From NCBI RefSeq assembly GCF_000759975.1, contig NZ_JNAM01000010.1:62001-126000 (forward strand): a stretch of DNA of 64,000 nucleotides, given 5' to 3'. The DNA is from Prochlorococcus marinus str. MIT 9302 (GTDB lineage Bacteria; Cyanobacteriota; Cyanobacteriia; PCC-6307; Cyanobiaceae). Position numbers and translations under genes: made by a program. The notes beneath the pieces were generated by a model. It was given only the letters and a program-made list of their open reading frames with translations. It searched no databases and was not told the DNA's origin. Positions 1 to 8,609 of this stretch are shown one piece after another. How positions within the stretch are numbered: the first letter of the stretch is position 1; the number at the start of each line of letters is the position of its first letter.

Positions 1-68
1 AAATTTATTGCATGGGACAACTCGGAGATACCTTGGTAGACTAAAATTTTTTTTATTTCAATAGATCT

Positions 69-1244
69 TTAAGTCAATATTTTTTTTATTTCTTTAGCAA
101 GTAAATTAATCTCAGCTTCTGTAGTCATTTGATGTACGCATGCTCTAAACCATTTTGGATCTTCTAAAACTCTAATCCAAATTTTCTTTTCTCCAAGTTT
201 CTTTACAAATTTATCCTTATCTTTAATATTTTCGATATTCAAACTAACAATCCCATTTAAATATTTTTTTTCTAAAACTAATTCAACACCCTTTAATTGA
301 TTTAATTCATCCCAAAGTTTTCCACTTAATTTTCTGATATATTTGTTTTTTTCTTTTTCATGGCAGTCTTTATCCAAAAGATATAATGAATTCCTGAGCC
401 CAGCAAGTAAAGGAATACAAGAGGTAGCTATTTCAAATTTCCTTGCATCATCATGAAAAAGATTATCTGAAGGCTCATAAATGCCTTGTTCTTTTTTTAA
501 TGATTTCCAACCAATTATTGTTGGATCTGTTTCATGAATAAATCTATCTGAGACATAAATGGCTCCAAGTCCTTCTGGTCCGCATGCCCATTTATGAGAA
601 GTTATTGAATATAAATCAGAATAAAAAACTTCTTTTTCAATATTTATGTGCCCAAAGGTTTGAGCACCATCAACAAGTAAATAAGAATTTTCTCGATTAT
701 TTTTTAATTCGATAGAAATTTGTTTTAAAGGTATTTTATATCCAAAGTTCCATAAAATATGAGACATAATTAGGATCTTAGTCTTACTATTTAGCTTTTT
801 CAAAATCTCTAAAATTATATTTTCGTCGTTTAGATTTTTAATTTTTTGGATTGGCAAAATTTTGAATATTAATTTATTTCTTCTGCAAAATTCTCGACTT
901 GCAGCCACTACTCCAGGATGTTCACAGTCACTTATTAACAACTCTTCTCCCTCTTCTACTTTTATTCCCCAAAAGGGCAAAATCATACCGGAAGAGATAT
1001 TTTCGGTTAAAGCTACATTCTTTGAATTGACACCTAATTTTTGCGCAATGATTCTTTTTGTGGTCAATATTTCTTTGTAAATAAAAGGCCACATATCATT
1101 GGTAAATGGTCCTAAATCTTGGATAATTTCCCAAGTTTTAACTATTGCTTCTAGAGAAGATTTTGGTAATGGTCCTTGACCGCCATAGTTGAAATAATAC
1201 TTATTTTTTAATGCTGGTATTTGATCTCTTAGATTATTTCTCAT
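69..1244 (-). CDS. Class V PLP aminotransferase-fold enzyme, cysteine/cystine C-S lyase-like
   Basis: 391 aa, ATG start. It is a fold-type I pyridoxal-phosphate enzyme of the NifS/isopenicillin-N-epimerase superfamily. Visible motifs are the N-terminal FNYGGQGPLP (residues 18-27), a histidine in DCEHPG (H109) that stacks on PLP, VDGAQTFGH with D192 and Q195, and the PLP-binding lysine in SHKWACGPEG (K218). The GGQGPLP N-terminus and the overall length fit the cyanobacterial L-cysteine/cystine lyase (C-DES) branch better than true IscS/SufS desulfurases; I see no SufS-type active-site cysteine loop. It would release sulfide or persulfide from cyst(e)ine in the cytosol. The next gene on the same strand, an ArsM-like thiol enzyme, lies about 36 bp upstream. 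A role as a SufS-like desulfurase remains possible. Confidence 0.8.
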   Translation of the reverse strand: MRNNLRDQIPALKNKYYFNYGGQGPLPKSSLEAIVKTWEIIQDLGPFTNDMWPFIYKEILTTKRIIAQKLGVNSKNVALTENISSGMILPFWGIKVEEGEELLISDCEHPGVVAASREFCRRNKLIFKILPIQKIKNLNDENIILEILKKLNSKTKILIMSHILWNFGYKIPLKQISIELKNNRENSYLLVDGAQTFGHINIEKEVFYSDLYSITSHKWACGPEGLGAIYVSDRFIHETDPTIIGWKSLKKEQGIYEPSDNLFHDDARKFEIATSCIPLLAGLRNSLYLLDKDCHEKEKNKYIRKLSGKLWDELNQLKGVELVLEKKYLNGIVSLNIENIKDKDKFVKKLGEKKIWIRVLEDPKWFRACVHQMTTEAEINLLAKEIKKILT

Positions 1245-1280
1245 GGAAATTTATATTATATTTTTAACTCTTGAATTTTT

Positions 1281-2075
1281 TTAAATATTGCCCACTAAAG
1301 TTACTGTTCTAAATTCAATATCCTCAATTACTTTCCAAGGTTCAACACTCCTTTCTGCAAATTCTAAATTTTTAAATCCTAGTTCTTTAAAATCACTTAT
1401 AAACTCTGGCTCGTACCATGCTCCACTAATACATCCAGTCCATAGATCATGATCATTTTGCAATCTTAAAGGAACTTTTTTGTTAGAGACGATATCGCTA
1501 ATGGCAATTCTTCCATTATCGTTTAAAACTCTTTTTATATTATTTAGAAGTTTATTTCTAGATTCTGGACTTACCAAGTTTAAAACGCAATTACTTAAAA
1601 TAATATCAACTGATTTATCTGCAATTAATGGATTTAAATCTTTATCTAATTCATCAAGTTTTTCAATTGAACCTTCTAGAAATTCTGTATTGTTGAAGCA
1701 TATATTTTTTGTAACTTCTTTAGAGGCTGATCTAGATAAAGAAAGCATTTCAGGATTCTGATCAACTCCAATAACTTTCCCTTCTTTCCCAACAATTTGG
1801 GCACAAATAAAAGCATTTTTGCCACTACCACTTCCAAGATCTAAAACTATATCATTTTTTTTAACATATTTTGTTGGATCACCACATCCATAGTCTCTCT
1901 CTATGACCTCTTGAGGAATTGCTTCAAGTAAAACGGGATTAAACCCAACTGGTGTACAAAGACAACTTTCTTTTTCAAGTGCGGCTGAGCCATATCTTTC
2001 TTGAATCGAATCTTTATGATCAAACTGATTAGGTGCTTTATTCGATGAGTTTGTATTACAGCAACTTTCAGACAT
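1281..2075 (-). CDS. arsM: ArsM-type SAM-dependent methyltransferase (arsenite methyltransferase family)
   Basis: 264 aa from the ATG at 2075. A TTG 33 bp upstream would lie in the T-tract of the preceding gene's terminator, so I reject it. The Rossmann SAM site is VLDLGSGSGKN (about 77-87), followed by VIGVDQNPEML. All four cysteines that bind As(III) in characterised ArsM enzymes have counterparts: the C38/C40 pair in ESCLCTP, C64 in YGCGDP, C163 in SNCVLNL and C215 in TGCISGA. The N-terminal SCC could also bind metalloid or metal. The family transfers methyl groups from SAM to arsenite to make methylated arsenicals, in the cytosol. No arsR or arsB lies nearby, so substrate is inferred from family and cysteines. 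Confidence 0.78.
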   Translation of the reverse strand: MSESCCNTNSSNKAPNQFDHKDSIQERYGSAALEKESCLCTPVGFNPVLLEAIPQEVIERDYGCGDPTKYVKKNDIVLDLGSGSGKNAFICAQIVGKEGKVIGVDQNPEMLSLSRSASKEVTKNICFNNTEFLEGSIEKLDELDKDLNPLIADKSVDIILSNCVLNLVSPESRNKLLNNIKRVLNDNGRIAISDIVSNKKVPLRLQNDHDLWTGCISGAWYEPEFISDFKELGFKNLEFAERSVEPWKVIEDIEFRTVTLVGNI

Positions 2076-2106
2076 ATTTTTAAAAGAACTCTTGATAAAT
2101 ATAGCC

Positions 2107-2140
2107 AAAAAAAAAAGCCCCTGAAAAAGGGGCTTTTAAT
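2107..2140 (-). terminator. Rho-independent terminator after the DUF4278 gene
   Basis: A perfect 9-bp stem pairs 2113-2121 with 2129-2137 (AAAAGCCCC with GGGGCTTTT) around a 7-nt loop. Read on the minus strand it is followed by a run of about ten T at 2107-2116. It lies 17 bp past the stop codon of the riboswitch-controlled gene and immediately upstream of the arsM-like start, so it separates the two minus-strand units. Confidence 0.9.
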
Positions 2141-2153
2141 TTGTTTAATTAAA

Positions 2154-2327
2154 TTATTTAGTGTAATTAACACCTCTGTAATTTAATTCTGCTTTTTCAT
2201 TACTAGAAGAAGCGTCATCCATTCTGTTGGTGTATACGTTTCTTCTGTAGGTAAGTTCAACAAGTTGCTTTTTAGCGGCTTCTTTGTTTTGAACGTAGTT
2301 TTTACCTCTGTAAGTTAAAGTAGTCAT
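2154..2327 (-). CDS. DUF4278 small protein under a glutamine riboswitch
   Basis: 57 aa, beginning MTTLTYRGKNY. The DUF4278 signature TYRG-x-x-Y occurs at the N-terminus (TYRGKNY) and again near the C-terminus (NYRGVNYTK), with LTYRRNVY between, so the protein is essentially three copies of one short motif. Function is unknown for the family. Two upstream in-frame ATGs (2351 and 2363) lie in or against the predicted riboswitch aptamer, so I place the start at 2327, although no strong Shine-Dalgarno precedes it. The gene has its own promoter with an NtcA box, a glutamine aptamer and a terminator, so it is a single-gene unit controlled by nitrogen status. Confidence 0.85.
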   Translation of the reverse strand: MTTLTYRGKNYVQNKEAAKKQLVELTYRRNVYTNRMDDASSSNEKAELNYRGVNYTK

Positions 2328-2348
2328 GTTTCGATGTGACAACACGGC

Positions 2349-2401
2349 CATCCCCCGTTCCATGGTATGACTCGAACTGCGCCCTCAATTGAGGGTGAAC
2401 G
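2349..2401 (-). promoter_or_regulatory. Glutamine riboswitch, Downstream-peptide type
   Basis: In the 5' leader of the DUF4278 gene the minus-strand transcript begins CGTTCACCC and closes with GAACGG. P1 pairs 2397-2401 with 2356-2360 (CGTTC/GAACG). P2 pairs 2391-2395 with 2382-2386 (CCCTC/GAGGG) around AATT. A conserved-looking single-stranded core GCGCAGTTCGAGTC follows P2. A possible pseudoknot pairs CCAT just before the 3' P1 strand with ATGG just after it. This layout and these bases match my recollection of the Downstream-peptide glutamine aptamers found before short ORFs in marine picocyanobacteria. Binding glutamine would link translation or accumulation of the mRNA to nitrogen sufficiency; direction of control is inferred. 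Confidence 0.8.
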
Positions 2402-2406
2402 AAAAA

Positions 2407-2420
2407 GTAGCGATTGCTAC
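2407..2420 (-). promoter_or_regulatory. NtcA-binding box (GTA-N8-TAC)
   Basis: GTAGCAATCGCTAC on the minus strand is an exact match to the NtcA consensus GTAN8TAC and also a perfect 5-bp inverted repeat. It lies directly downstream of a good -10 box, at about +1 to +14 of the predicted transcript and just before the glutamine aptamer. That position argues for repression by NtcA, not for class II activation, which would need the box near -41. Confidence 0.65.
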
Positions 2421-2426
2421 CAAATT

Positions 2427-2456
2427 ATTATAAGCTTATTTTCCAAGGGATGTCTA
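2427..2456 (-). promoter_or_regulatory. Sigma-70-type promoter of the DUF4278 gene
   Basis: On the minus strand TAGACA (2451-2456, five of six bases of TTGACA) is followed after 18 nt by a perfect TATAAT (2427-2432). The predicted start site is near 2420, about 20 nt before the riboswitch aptamer and on the edge of the NtcA box. Confidence 0.6.
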
Positions 2457-2582
2457 GCTTTTACAAATAGAAACGAAGATTTAATATTTTTTTAATTATT
2501 ATCTTAGGTAAATTTTTTTATAAATAGTCTCTAAAAAGGATTATGTTTATATTTGGTTTAATCTTCATGTAACTATTTATTT

Positions 2583-2840
2583 ATGACAGGTTTTTTATAT
2601 TTCTTGGGAAATACTTTAAGGTGGCCAGTTCTAAAGCCAAAAGAATTTTTTTCACTACATGCATATTTTTCAATCATTTATTTGATAACTTTTACTTTGA
2701 GTAAATATGATGTAAGCCAATCAAATTTAGTTTTTACTTTAGGAATTCTTGCACCTCTTTTAATCGCTATTGGTCAAGGACTTCCAATTGATTGCCTTGA
2801 TATGGAATCATCTTTGTTGAAGGAATTAAAAACTAAATAA
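2583..2840 (+). CDS. Small membrane protein of unknown function
   Basis: 85 aa with two hydrophobic segments (about 28-40 and 48-66), rich in Leu, Phe and Ile, and a short polar C-terminal tail. I do not recognise a named domain. The ATG follows an AT-rich spacer and the gene stands alone, divergent from the riboswitch-controlled gene and convergent with the NifU-like gene. The length and composition fit the lineage-restricted small membrane proteins common in Prochlorococcus. Confidence 0.6.
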   Translation: MTGFLYFLGNTLRWPVLKPKEFFSLHAYFSIIYLITFTLSKYDVSQSNLVFTLGILAPLLIAIGQGLPIDCLDMESSLLKELKTK

Positions 2841-2858
2841 TATATCAGTTTAAAATTT

Positions 2859-3104
2859 TTATAAAACCTGTACAACTTCACTTATTTCAGGAATCATTTC
2901 TTTTAACTTTCTCTCAATTCCCATTTTTAGGGTCATAGTACTACTTGGGCAACTACCACATGCCCCTTGAAGTCTGACTTTGACAATTGGACCATCTATT
3001 TCTGCAATCTCTACATTACCTCCATCAGATATTAAAAAAGGTCTTAGCTCGTCAAGCACTTTTTCTACATTTTCGTTTGTCAGCGAGAGTGTTTCAGTAC
3101 TCAT
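2859..3104 (-). CDS. nfu: NifU C-terminal-domain Fe-S scaffold protein
   Basis: 81 aa consisting only of the NifU C-terminal (Nfu) domain. The hallmark CxxC is in GACGSCPSS (C49, C52), followed by the family helix [15 protein letters not shown]. In cyanobacteria this short NifU-like protein is the essential scaffold that assembles [4Fe-4S] and [2Fe-2S] clusters for photosystem I and ferredoxin; PsaF and PsaJ of the same photosystem are encoded near 52 kb. The gene is monocistronic and divergent from mqo with a 70-bp spacer. Confidence 0.93.
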   Translation of the reverse strand: MSTETLSLTNENVEKVLDELRPFLISDGGNVEIAEIDGPIVKVRLQGACGSCPSSTMTLKMGIERKLKEMIPEISEVVQVL

Positions 3105-3174
3105 AATTTTGTATTAACTTTATAATAAGCCTAGAAAGAAATTTGATTAATTGCAAAAAAGATAATTTTCTGTT

Positions 3175-4671
3175 GTGACTTCATTTCAAAATTCCACTAA
3201 CGATAATAGCTACTTTGACGCAGTCTTAGTAGGAGCAGGGATAATGAGCAGTACTTTAGCCCTCTTGATTTCAGAAGTTTTACCCGATATAAATATTCTT
3301 ATTGTAGAAAAATTAAATGCTCCAGGAAGTGAAAGTACTGGCGCTTTTAATAATGCAGGTACAGGACATGCTGCTAATTGCGAATTAAACTATACTCCTT
3401 TAGATGAAAAAGGGAATATAAAAGTAGATAAAGCGCTCTCAATAAATCGATCCTTTGAAAAATCCATGTCTTTATGGGCCTCTTTGTATGAAGCAGGGAA
3501 AATTGATATTAAAAATTTTTTAAAATTTATTCCTCACATTAGCTTTGTGTCTGGTCAGGATAATATTTCTTTTTTAAAAAAAAGATTTCAAAAAATGACC
3601 GAAAATTCTGAATTTATTGATATGGAATTTTCTACATCTTTTGATGAAATTTCATCATGGGCTCCTCTAATAACAAAAGATAGGAATCCATTTACTAAAA
3701 TTGCTGCTACCAAAATAGGTAGAGGAACAGATATTAATTTTGAGGCTCTCACAAAAGAGTATTTGTCATTAGTTTCTTTAAATAAAAATGTTGAAATTAG
3801 ATACAAAACAGAATTAGTAGATTTAAAGAAAATTGATAAAACAAAATGGGAACTAGAAATTAGTTCAGAGGGTAGAAAAACTTCAATTAGAACTGGCTAT
3901 GTTTTTCTTGGTGCTGGTGGAAAAACAATTAATTATTTGCAAAAATCGAAAATTCCAGAAGCAAAGAGTTATGGTGGATTTCCTGTTAGTGGGAAATGGC
4001 TTATTTGTGAGAAAAAAGATCTAACAGAAAAACATAACTCAAAAGTTTATGGTAAAGCTGATATTGGGTCGCCACCAATGTCTGTGCCTCATTTAGATAC
4101 CAGATGGATTGATAATAAAAAACTTCTTTTATATGGACCTTTTGCTGGATTTACAACGAAATTTCTAAAGCAAAGTTCATACTTTGACTTATTTAGTTCA
4201 ATTAAAAAGAATAATGTTTTTTCTATGTTAGACGTTGGTTTCAAGAACAACGATTTAATTAATTACCTAATATCACAATCATTAAAGAACCATAACTCAA
4301 GAGTTGAAAATTTAAAGAATATGATGCCATCAGCTAATCCTTCTGATTGGTATTTAAAGAATGCTGGTCAAAGAGTCCAAATAATTAAAAAAACTGAAGG
4401 TGGTGGTTCTTTGAAATTTGGAACGGAGATTGTAAATGCATCTGATGGATCATTATCTGCTTTGTTGGGAGCTTCTCCGGGAGCAAGTACTGCGGTTTCA
4501 ATTATGGTTGAGGTTCTAGAAAAATCTGTTTTATTTTTAAACGATAAGCATAATCTTCAGAAAAAAATAAATGACTTAATTTATCCAGAACTATCAGTCT
4601 CTGAAAATTACAGTACCTTCATAAAAGACATTAAAAAAAGAAATAATTCCATTTTTGGTTTCCATCCATAA
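3175..4671 (+). CDS. mqo: Malate:quinone oxidoreductase
   Basis: 498 aa with a GTG start. The protein opens with an FAD-binding Rossmann motif [10 protein letters not shown] (17-26) and the family signature region [17 protein letters not shown] (59-75), and ends with a glycine-rich ASPGASTA stretch that contacts FAD. The length matches the Mqo family. It oxidises L-malate to oxaloacetate and passes electrons to the membrane quinone pool, feeding the plastoquinone shared by photosynthesis and respiration. It is peripheral to the membrane, with no signal peptide. lepA follows 55 bp downstream on the same strand. Confidence 0.95.
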   Translation: MTSFQNSTNDNSYFDAVLVGAGIMSSTLALLISEVLPDINILIVEKLNAPGSESTGAFNNAGTGHAANCELNYTPLDEKGNIKVDKALSINRSFEKSMSLWASLYEAGKIDIKNFLKFIPHISFVSGQDNISFLKKRFQKMTENSEFIDMEFSTSFDEISSWAPLITKDRNPFTKIAATKIGRGTDINFEALTKEYLSLVSLNKNVEIRYKTELVDLKKIDKTKWELEISSEGRKTSIRTGYVFLGAGGKTINYLQKSKIPEAKSYGGFPVSGKWLICEKKDLTEKHNSKVYGKADIGSPPMSVPHLDTRWIDNKKLLLYGPFAGFTTKFLKQSSYFDLFSSIKKNNVFSMLDVGFKNNDLINYLISQSLKNHNSRVENLKNMMPSANPSDWYLKNAGQRVQIIKKTEGGGSLKFGTEIVNASDGSLSALLGASPGASTAVSIMVEVLEKSVLFLNDKHNLQKKINDLIYPELSVSENYSTFIKDIKKRNNSIFGFHP

Positions 4672-4726
4672 TTCTAATTAGCTAGTATTAAACAAGATGT
4701 AATAAGAGGAGAATTTTTCTTTCTAT

Positions 4727-6535
4727 ATGACTGATATATCGGTTTCGAAAATTAGAAATTTCTGCATAATCGCTCATATTGACCATGGTAAATCTACCCT
4801 TGCAGATAGGTTGCTTCAAGATACTGGTACTGTGCAGCAAAGGGATATGCAAGAACAATTTTTGGACAGTATGGATCTTGAAAGAGAGAGAGGAATTACT
4901 ATCAAGTTACAGGCCGCTAGGATGAAATATAAAGCTGACGATTCCCAAGAATATGTTTTGAATTTAATAGATACTCCAGGACATGTTGATTTCTCTTATG
5001 AGGTTAGTAGATCTCTTCAAGCTTGTGAAGGCGCTTTACTCGTTGTTGATGCAAGTCAAGGAGTAGAAGCTCAAACCTTAGCTAATGTTTATCTTGCCTT
5101 AGAAAATAATCTTGAAATAATTCCTGTTTTAAATAAAATTGATTTGCCAGGTGCTGATGCTGAAAAAATAAAACAAGAAATAGAGGAGATTATTGGACTC
5201 GATACATCTAATGCAATAAATTGTTCAGCAAAAACTGGAGTTGGTATTAAAGATATTTTGGAAGCAATTGTAAGAAGAATTCCTCATCCTCAAGATGAAA
5301 TTAAATTACCTACAAAGGCACTGATTTTTGATTCTTATTATGATCCGTACAGAGGAGTTATTGTTTATTTCAGGGTGATATCTGGGTCTCTTAATAAGAG
5401 AGAAAAAATATTATTAATGGCAAGTAAAAAAAATTATGAACTAGATGAGATAGGAATAATGGCGCCTGATCAGCAGCAAGTTGATGAATTACATGCAGGA
5501 GAAGTTGGTTATTTAGCTGCTTCTATAAAATCAGTTGCTGATGCGAGAGTGGGAGACACGATTACTCTTTTAAATTCACCTGCCAATGATCCTTTGCCTG
5601 GTTATAAGACAGCAAATCCTATGGTTTTTTGTGGCTTATTCCCTACTGATGCTGATCAATTCCCAGATTTAAGAGTATCACTTGAAAAATTACAATTATC
5701 TGATGCAGCTTTAAAATATGAGCCCGAAACCAGTAGCGCAATGGGCTTCGGATTTAGGTGCGGATTCCTAGGACTTCTTCATATGGAGATTGTTCAAGAA
5801 AGATTAGAAAGAGAATATGACTTGGATCTAATCGTAACGGCACCATCAGTTATTTATAAGGTTAATCTAAATCAGCAGGAACATATCCTTATTGATAATC
5901 CTTCTACAATTCCTGATCCACAACTTAGAGAATCAATAGAAGAGCCTTATGTGAAAATGGAAATTTATGCACCCAATGAATTCAATGGAACATTAATGGG
6001 TTTATGTCAGGAAAGAAGGGGAGTATTCATAGATATGAAATACCTAACAACAGATCGAGTTACTTTGATTTATGAAATTCCATTAGCAGAAGTAGTTACA
6101 GATTTCTTTGATCAAATGAAAAGTAGGACCCAAGGTTATGCATCAATGGAATATCACTTGATCGGCTATAGAAAGAATGACCTTGTTAGATTAGATGTTC
6201 TAATAAATTCAGAAAGAGCAGATCCATTAACTTCGATTGTTCATAAAGATAAGGCTTATGGAATTGGCAGAAGTTTAGTTGAGAAATTAAAAGAACTTAT
6301 TCCAAAACAACAATTTAAAATACCTATTCAAGCTTCAATCGGTAGCAGAATTATTGCAAGTGAAAGTATAAGTGCTTTACGAAAAGATGTTTTATCTAAA
6401 TGTTATGGAGGAGATATTTCTAGGAAAAAGAAACTTTTAAAGAAACAAGCTAAAGGTAAAAAAAGGATGAAGGCAATGGGTAAAGTTGAAGTCCCTCAAG
6501 AAGCTTTTATGGCAGTCCTAAAATTAAATCAGTAA
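4727..6535 (+). CDS. lepA: Elongation factor 4 (LepA), back-translocating GTPase
   Basis: 602 aa. The GTPase motifs are clear: G1 AHIDHGKST (16-24), the switch I RGITIK region, G3 DTPGH and G4 NKID. The family-specific C-terminal domain ends in a lysine-rich segment ([20 protein letters not shown]) before a final PQEAF. It acts on stalled ribosomes in the cytosol. An AGGAG (4707-4711) lies 15 nt before the ATG, longer than usual. Confidence 0.98.
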   Translation: MTDISVSKIRNFCIIAHIDHGKSTLADRLLQDTGTVQQRDMQEQFLDSMDLERERGITIKLQAARMKYKADDSQEYVLNLIDTPGHVDFSYEVSRSLQACEGALLVVDASQGVEAQTLANVYLALENNLEIIPVLNKIDLPGADAEKIKQEIEEIIGLDTSNAINCSAKTGVGIKDILEAIVRRIPHPQDEIKLPTKALIFDSYYDPYRGVIVYFRVISGSLNKREKILLMASKKNYELDEIGIMAPDQQQVDELHAGEVGYLAASIKSVADARVGDTITLLNSPANDPLPGYKTANPMVFCGLFPTDADQFPDLRVSLEKLQLSDAALKYEPETSSAMGFGFRCGFLGLLHMEIVQERLEREYDLDLIVTAPSVIYKVNLNQQEHILIDNPSTIPDPQLRESIEEPYVKMEIYAPNEFNGTLMGLCQERRGVFIDMKYLTTDRVTLIYEIPLAEVVTDFFDQMKSRTQGYASMEYHLIGYRKNDLVRLDVLINSERADPLTSIVHKDKAYGIGRSLVEKLKELIPKQQFKIPIQASIGSRIIASESISALRKDVLSKCYGGDISRKKKLLKKQAKGKKRMKAMGKVEVPQEAFMAVLKLNQ

Positions 6536-6612
6536 TTTCTTAAAATTTAAATTTAATAACTATTTTTTTTTTAAGAATTGGGTATATTTCAGTCATATCT
6601 CTAAAAAATATT

Positions 6613-7458
6613 TTGGATATTAACTCAATCAATCGTGTTGGCGCAAATATCAGAAAAGCTGGATTTTTAATTGTACTTTTTTATCTTCTTGTTGTTTTAA
6701 TAATGAAATTTTTACAGGCTAATAATTTTTTTGGTTATTCATTTTCAATGTTAAGCAATGATATCTTTGCACCTCCTTCGCTTAATCATTTCTGTGGTAC
6801 AGACAGATTAGGAAGAGATGTTTGCTTAAGAACTTTGCAAGGATCATCTTTAGCGATAGAAGTTGTTTTCTTAGCTATTCTTTTTTCATTAAGTTTGGGT
6901 TTGCCATTAGGATTATTAAGTGGTTATTTTGGTGGTTTTTTTGATAAATGTTTATCACTAATAATGGATACTATTTTTTCAATACCTGTAATTTTGCTTT
7001 CAGTTGTTGTGGCTTTTGTATTGGGTAAGGGTATCCTTAACGCAGCTTTGGCATTGTCTATTGTTTACTCTCCTCAATATTTTAGATTAATCAGAAATCA
7101 GACAATATTGGTTAAATCCGAAACTTATGTGGAGGCAGCTCAAGTTTCAGGAGCTGATGTTAAAACAATTATTTTTAAATATATTCTCCCAAATGTAATA
7201 ACACCCTTGCCTATTTTGCTTACCCTAAATGCTGCGGATGCTGTCTTGGTATTAGGAAGTTTAGGATTTTTAGGTCTTGGTGTTCCTGCAGATGTCCCAG
7301 AGTGGGGAAGTGATTTAAATCTTGCTCTTGCCGCTTTACCTACAGGTATATGGTGGACGGCTTTGTTCCCTGGTTTGGCAATGTTTTTTTTAGTTTTAGG
7401 TCTTTCTTTTATAGGAGAGGATCTTGAAGAAATTTTTGATAGTCAAAATTCTGAATAA
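6613..7458 (+). CDS. Oligo/dipeptide ABC transporter permease (OppC/DppC family)
   Basis: 281 aa from a TTG start; I see no ATG in frame nearby. It has the OppC-type N-terminal segment with the FCGTDRLGRDVCLRTL region (about 59-74), several membrane helices and the cytoplasmic EAA loop (YVEAAQVSGADVKTIIFKYILPN), which contacts the ATPase. OppC partners normally sit in operons with OppB, OppA and ATPases. Here it is alone between lepA and the convergent trmH, so its partners must be elsewhere. The substrate is unknown. Confidence 0.85.
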   Translation: MDINSINRVGANIRKAGFLIVLFYLLVVLIMKFLQANNFFGYSFSMLSNDIFAPPSLNHFCGTDRLGRDVCLRTLQGSSLAIEVVFLAILFSLSLGLPLGLLSGYFGGFFDKCLSLIMDTIFSIPVILLSVVVAFVLGKGILNAALALSIVYSPQYFRLIRNQTILVKSETYVEAAQVSGADVKTIIFKYILPNVITPLPILLTLNAADAVLVLGSLGFLGLGVPADVPEWGSDLNLALAALPTGIWWTALFPGLAMFFLVLGLSFIGEDLEEIFDSQNSE

Positions 7459-7460
7459 AT

Positions 7461-8132
7461 TTAGTTATCTGTAATAGGGTCAAGTTCTCCTTGATCATTC
7501 AACTTTGGATATTCTTTAGCTGATTTTTTATACACCGCAGCTAATTCTGGGTAACACCATTCAAAAAGTGTTTTTTGATATTCATCTATATTTAACCCTT
7601 CTCCATTAGCTGGCAATATACCTTTATTTTTTCTTTGGCGAATAGCTTCAAATAATAATATGGAAGCAGCAACTGAAACATTCAGAGATTGAACCATACC
7701 TCTCATAGGTATAAAAATTGATTGATCAACCATTGATATAAGTTCATTACTTAGTCCCCATTTTTCTGCTCCTAAAACAAAACATGTGTTTTGAGAATAA
7801 TCAAAATTTCTATAATCTACCGATTCACTATTAAGAGTCGTTCCATATAATTTAAAACCCTTATTCTTTAAATCAGATATTGCCGTGATAGTGTTTTCAT
7901 GATTATTCAGGGTTACCCATTTTTGACTTCCTTGAGCAGTACTATTAAAAGTCTTAACGGCATTAGTTTTGCTAATAAAATTTGCTTCGAAAACTCCCGC
8001 TGCATCACATGTCCTTAATATCGCAGATAAATTATGTGGTTTATTGACATCCTCAACTAAAACAGTCAAGTTTTTCATTCTGCAATCTAAAACACTTTTG
8101 ATTCGTTCAAATCTTCTTGGCAAAATTGACAT
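7461..8132 (-). CDS. trmH: tRNA (guanosine-2'-O-)-methyltransferase TrmH (SpoU class)
   Basis: 223 aa. The three SPOUT motifs are visible: motif 1 KPHNLSAILRTCDAAG (31-46, with the catalytic Arg40), motif 2 around LGAEKWGLSNE, and motif 3 RGMVQSLNVSVAASILLFEA, which forms the trefoil-knot SAM pocket. The C-terminal WCYPELAAVYKKSAKEYP extension is typical of TrmH, not of TrmL or RlmB. It would methylate the ribose of G18 in tRNA. Its stop is 2 bp from the convergent permease stop. Confidence 0.93.
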   Translation of the reverse strand: MSILPRRFERIKSVLDCRMKNLTVLVEDVNKPHNLSAILRTCDAAGVFEANFISKTNAVKTFNSTAQGSQKWVTLNNHENTITAISDLKNKGFKLYGTTLNSESVDYRNFDYSQNTCFVLGAEKWGLSNELISMVDQSIFIPMRGMVQSLNVSVAASILLFEAIRQRKNKGILPANGEGLNIDEYQKTLFEWCYPELAAVYKKSAKEYPKLNDQGELDPITDN

Positions 8133-8228
8133 TTATAATTTTTTTACACTTTTAAATTATATTCAAAAAATTTTGATTACCTATTAAATCTCCTGGTTTA
8201 TAATATTTTGGTAGTTTGAATTAACTCA

Positions 8229-8432
8229 ATGGCATACATAGAATGGGATTATACAGTAATAACAAGTATGGTAGAAAAACAAGGCTGGAATTTACCTGAG
8301 CGAGAATCGGAAGAATGGAATAAATTTAACGATGAATTAGGAGAAAAAATGAGAGGTGTTGGGCTTATTTTTGAAAAATATTGTAAATTTACTCCTGATG
8401 TAGGAGAAGGGGTTCATCTTCTAGATGACTAA
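8229..8432 (+). CDS. Conserved-looking small soluble protein, unknown function
   Basis: 67 aa, acidic, with no membrane segment or signal peptide (MAYIEWDYTVITSM start, GVHLLDD end). I recognise no domain. A TATAAT at 8199-8204 lies 25 bp before the ATG and could be a -10 box, but the matching -35 is poor. It lies divergent from trmH and upstream of the photolyase-associated gene run, separated by about 180 bp. Confidence 0.6.
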   Translation: MAYIEWDYTVITSMVEKQGWNLPERESEEWNKFNDELGEKMRGVGLIFEKYCKFTPDVGEGVHLLDD

Positions 8433-8609
8433 TCATAAATAGTTTTAAACCATTGATGTATCCCTTAGTCAATGGCTTATTAATTTATAAGATAATATAA
8501 TTTCACTAAATTAGAACTGGCAATTATTAAGGCTTTATAAAGCTTGTACTCTAAAAAAATTTTTTTATTCCACAAAAAAGTTATTTAATTTCTATATTTG
8601 AATACAATT

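Noticed and set aside
1-44. Possible 3' end of a plus-strand gene before the first complete gene (frame ending MGQLGDTLVD then TAA at about 43-45).
   Set aside because: Only about 14 codons are visible and two other frames are open nearly as far, so it cannot be supported from this window.
2076-2108. Extra 11 residues from a TTG start for the ArsM-like gene.
   Set aside because: They would be encoded in the T-tract of the preceding gene's terminator; the ATG at 2075 begins the sequence that looks like the family.
2356-2385. tRNA- or tmRNA-like T-loop sequence GTTCGAGTC upstream of DUF4278.
   Set aside because: No acceptor, D or anticodon arms fit. The bases are explained better as the core of the glutamine aptamer.
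2407-2420. NtcA box as a classic class II activator site.
   Set aside because: A start site 41 bp downstream would lie inside the aptamer and no -10 box is there, while a good promoter lies just upstream of the box.
8450-8475. Hairpin CCATTGA/TCAATGG after the 67-aa gene.
   Set aside because: The stem is only 7 bp, the loop is 12 nt and no T-run follows, so a terminator is not supported.
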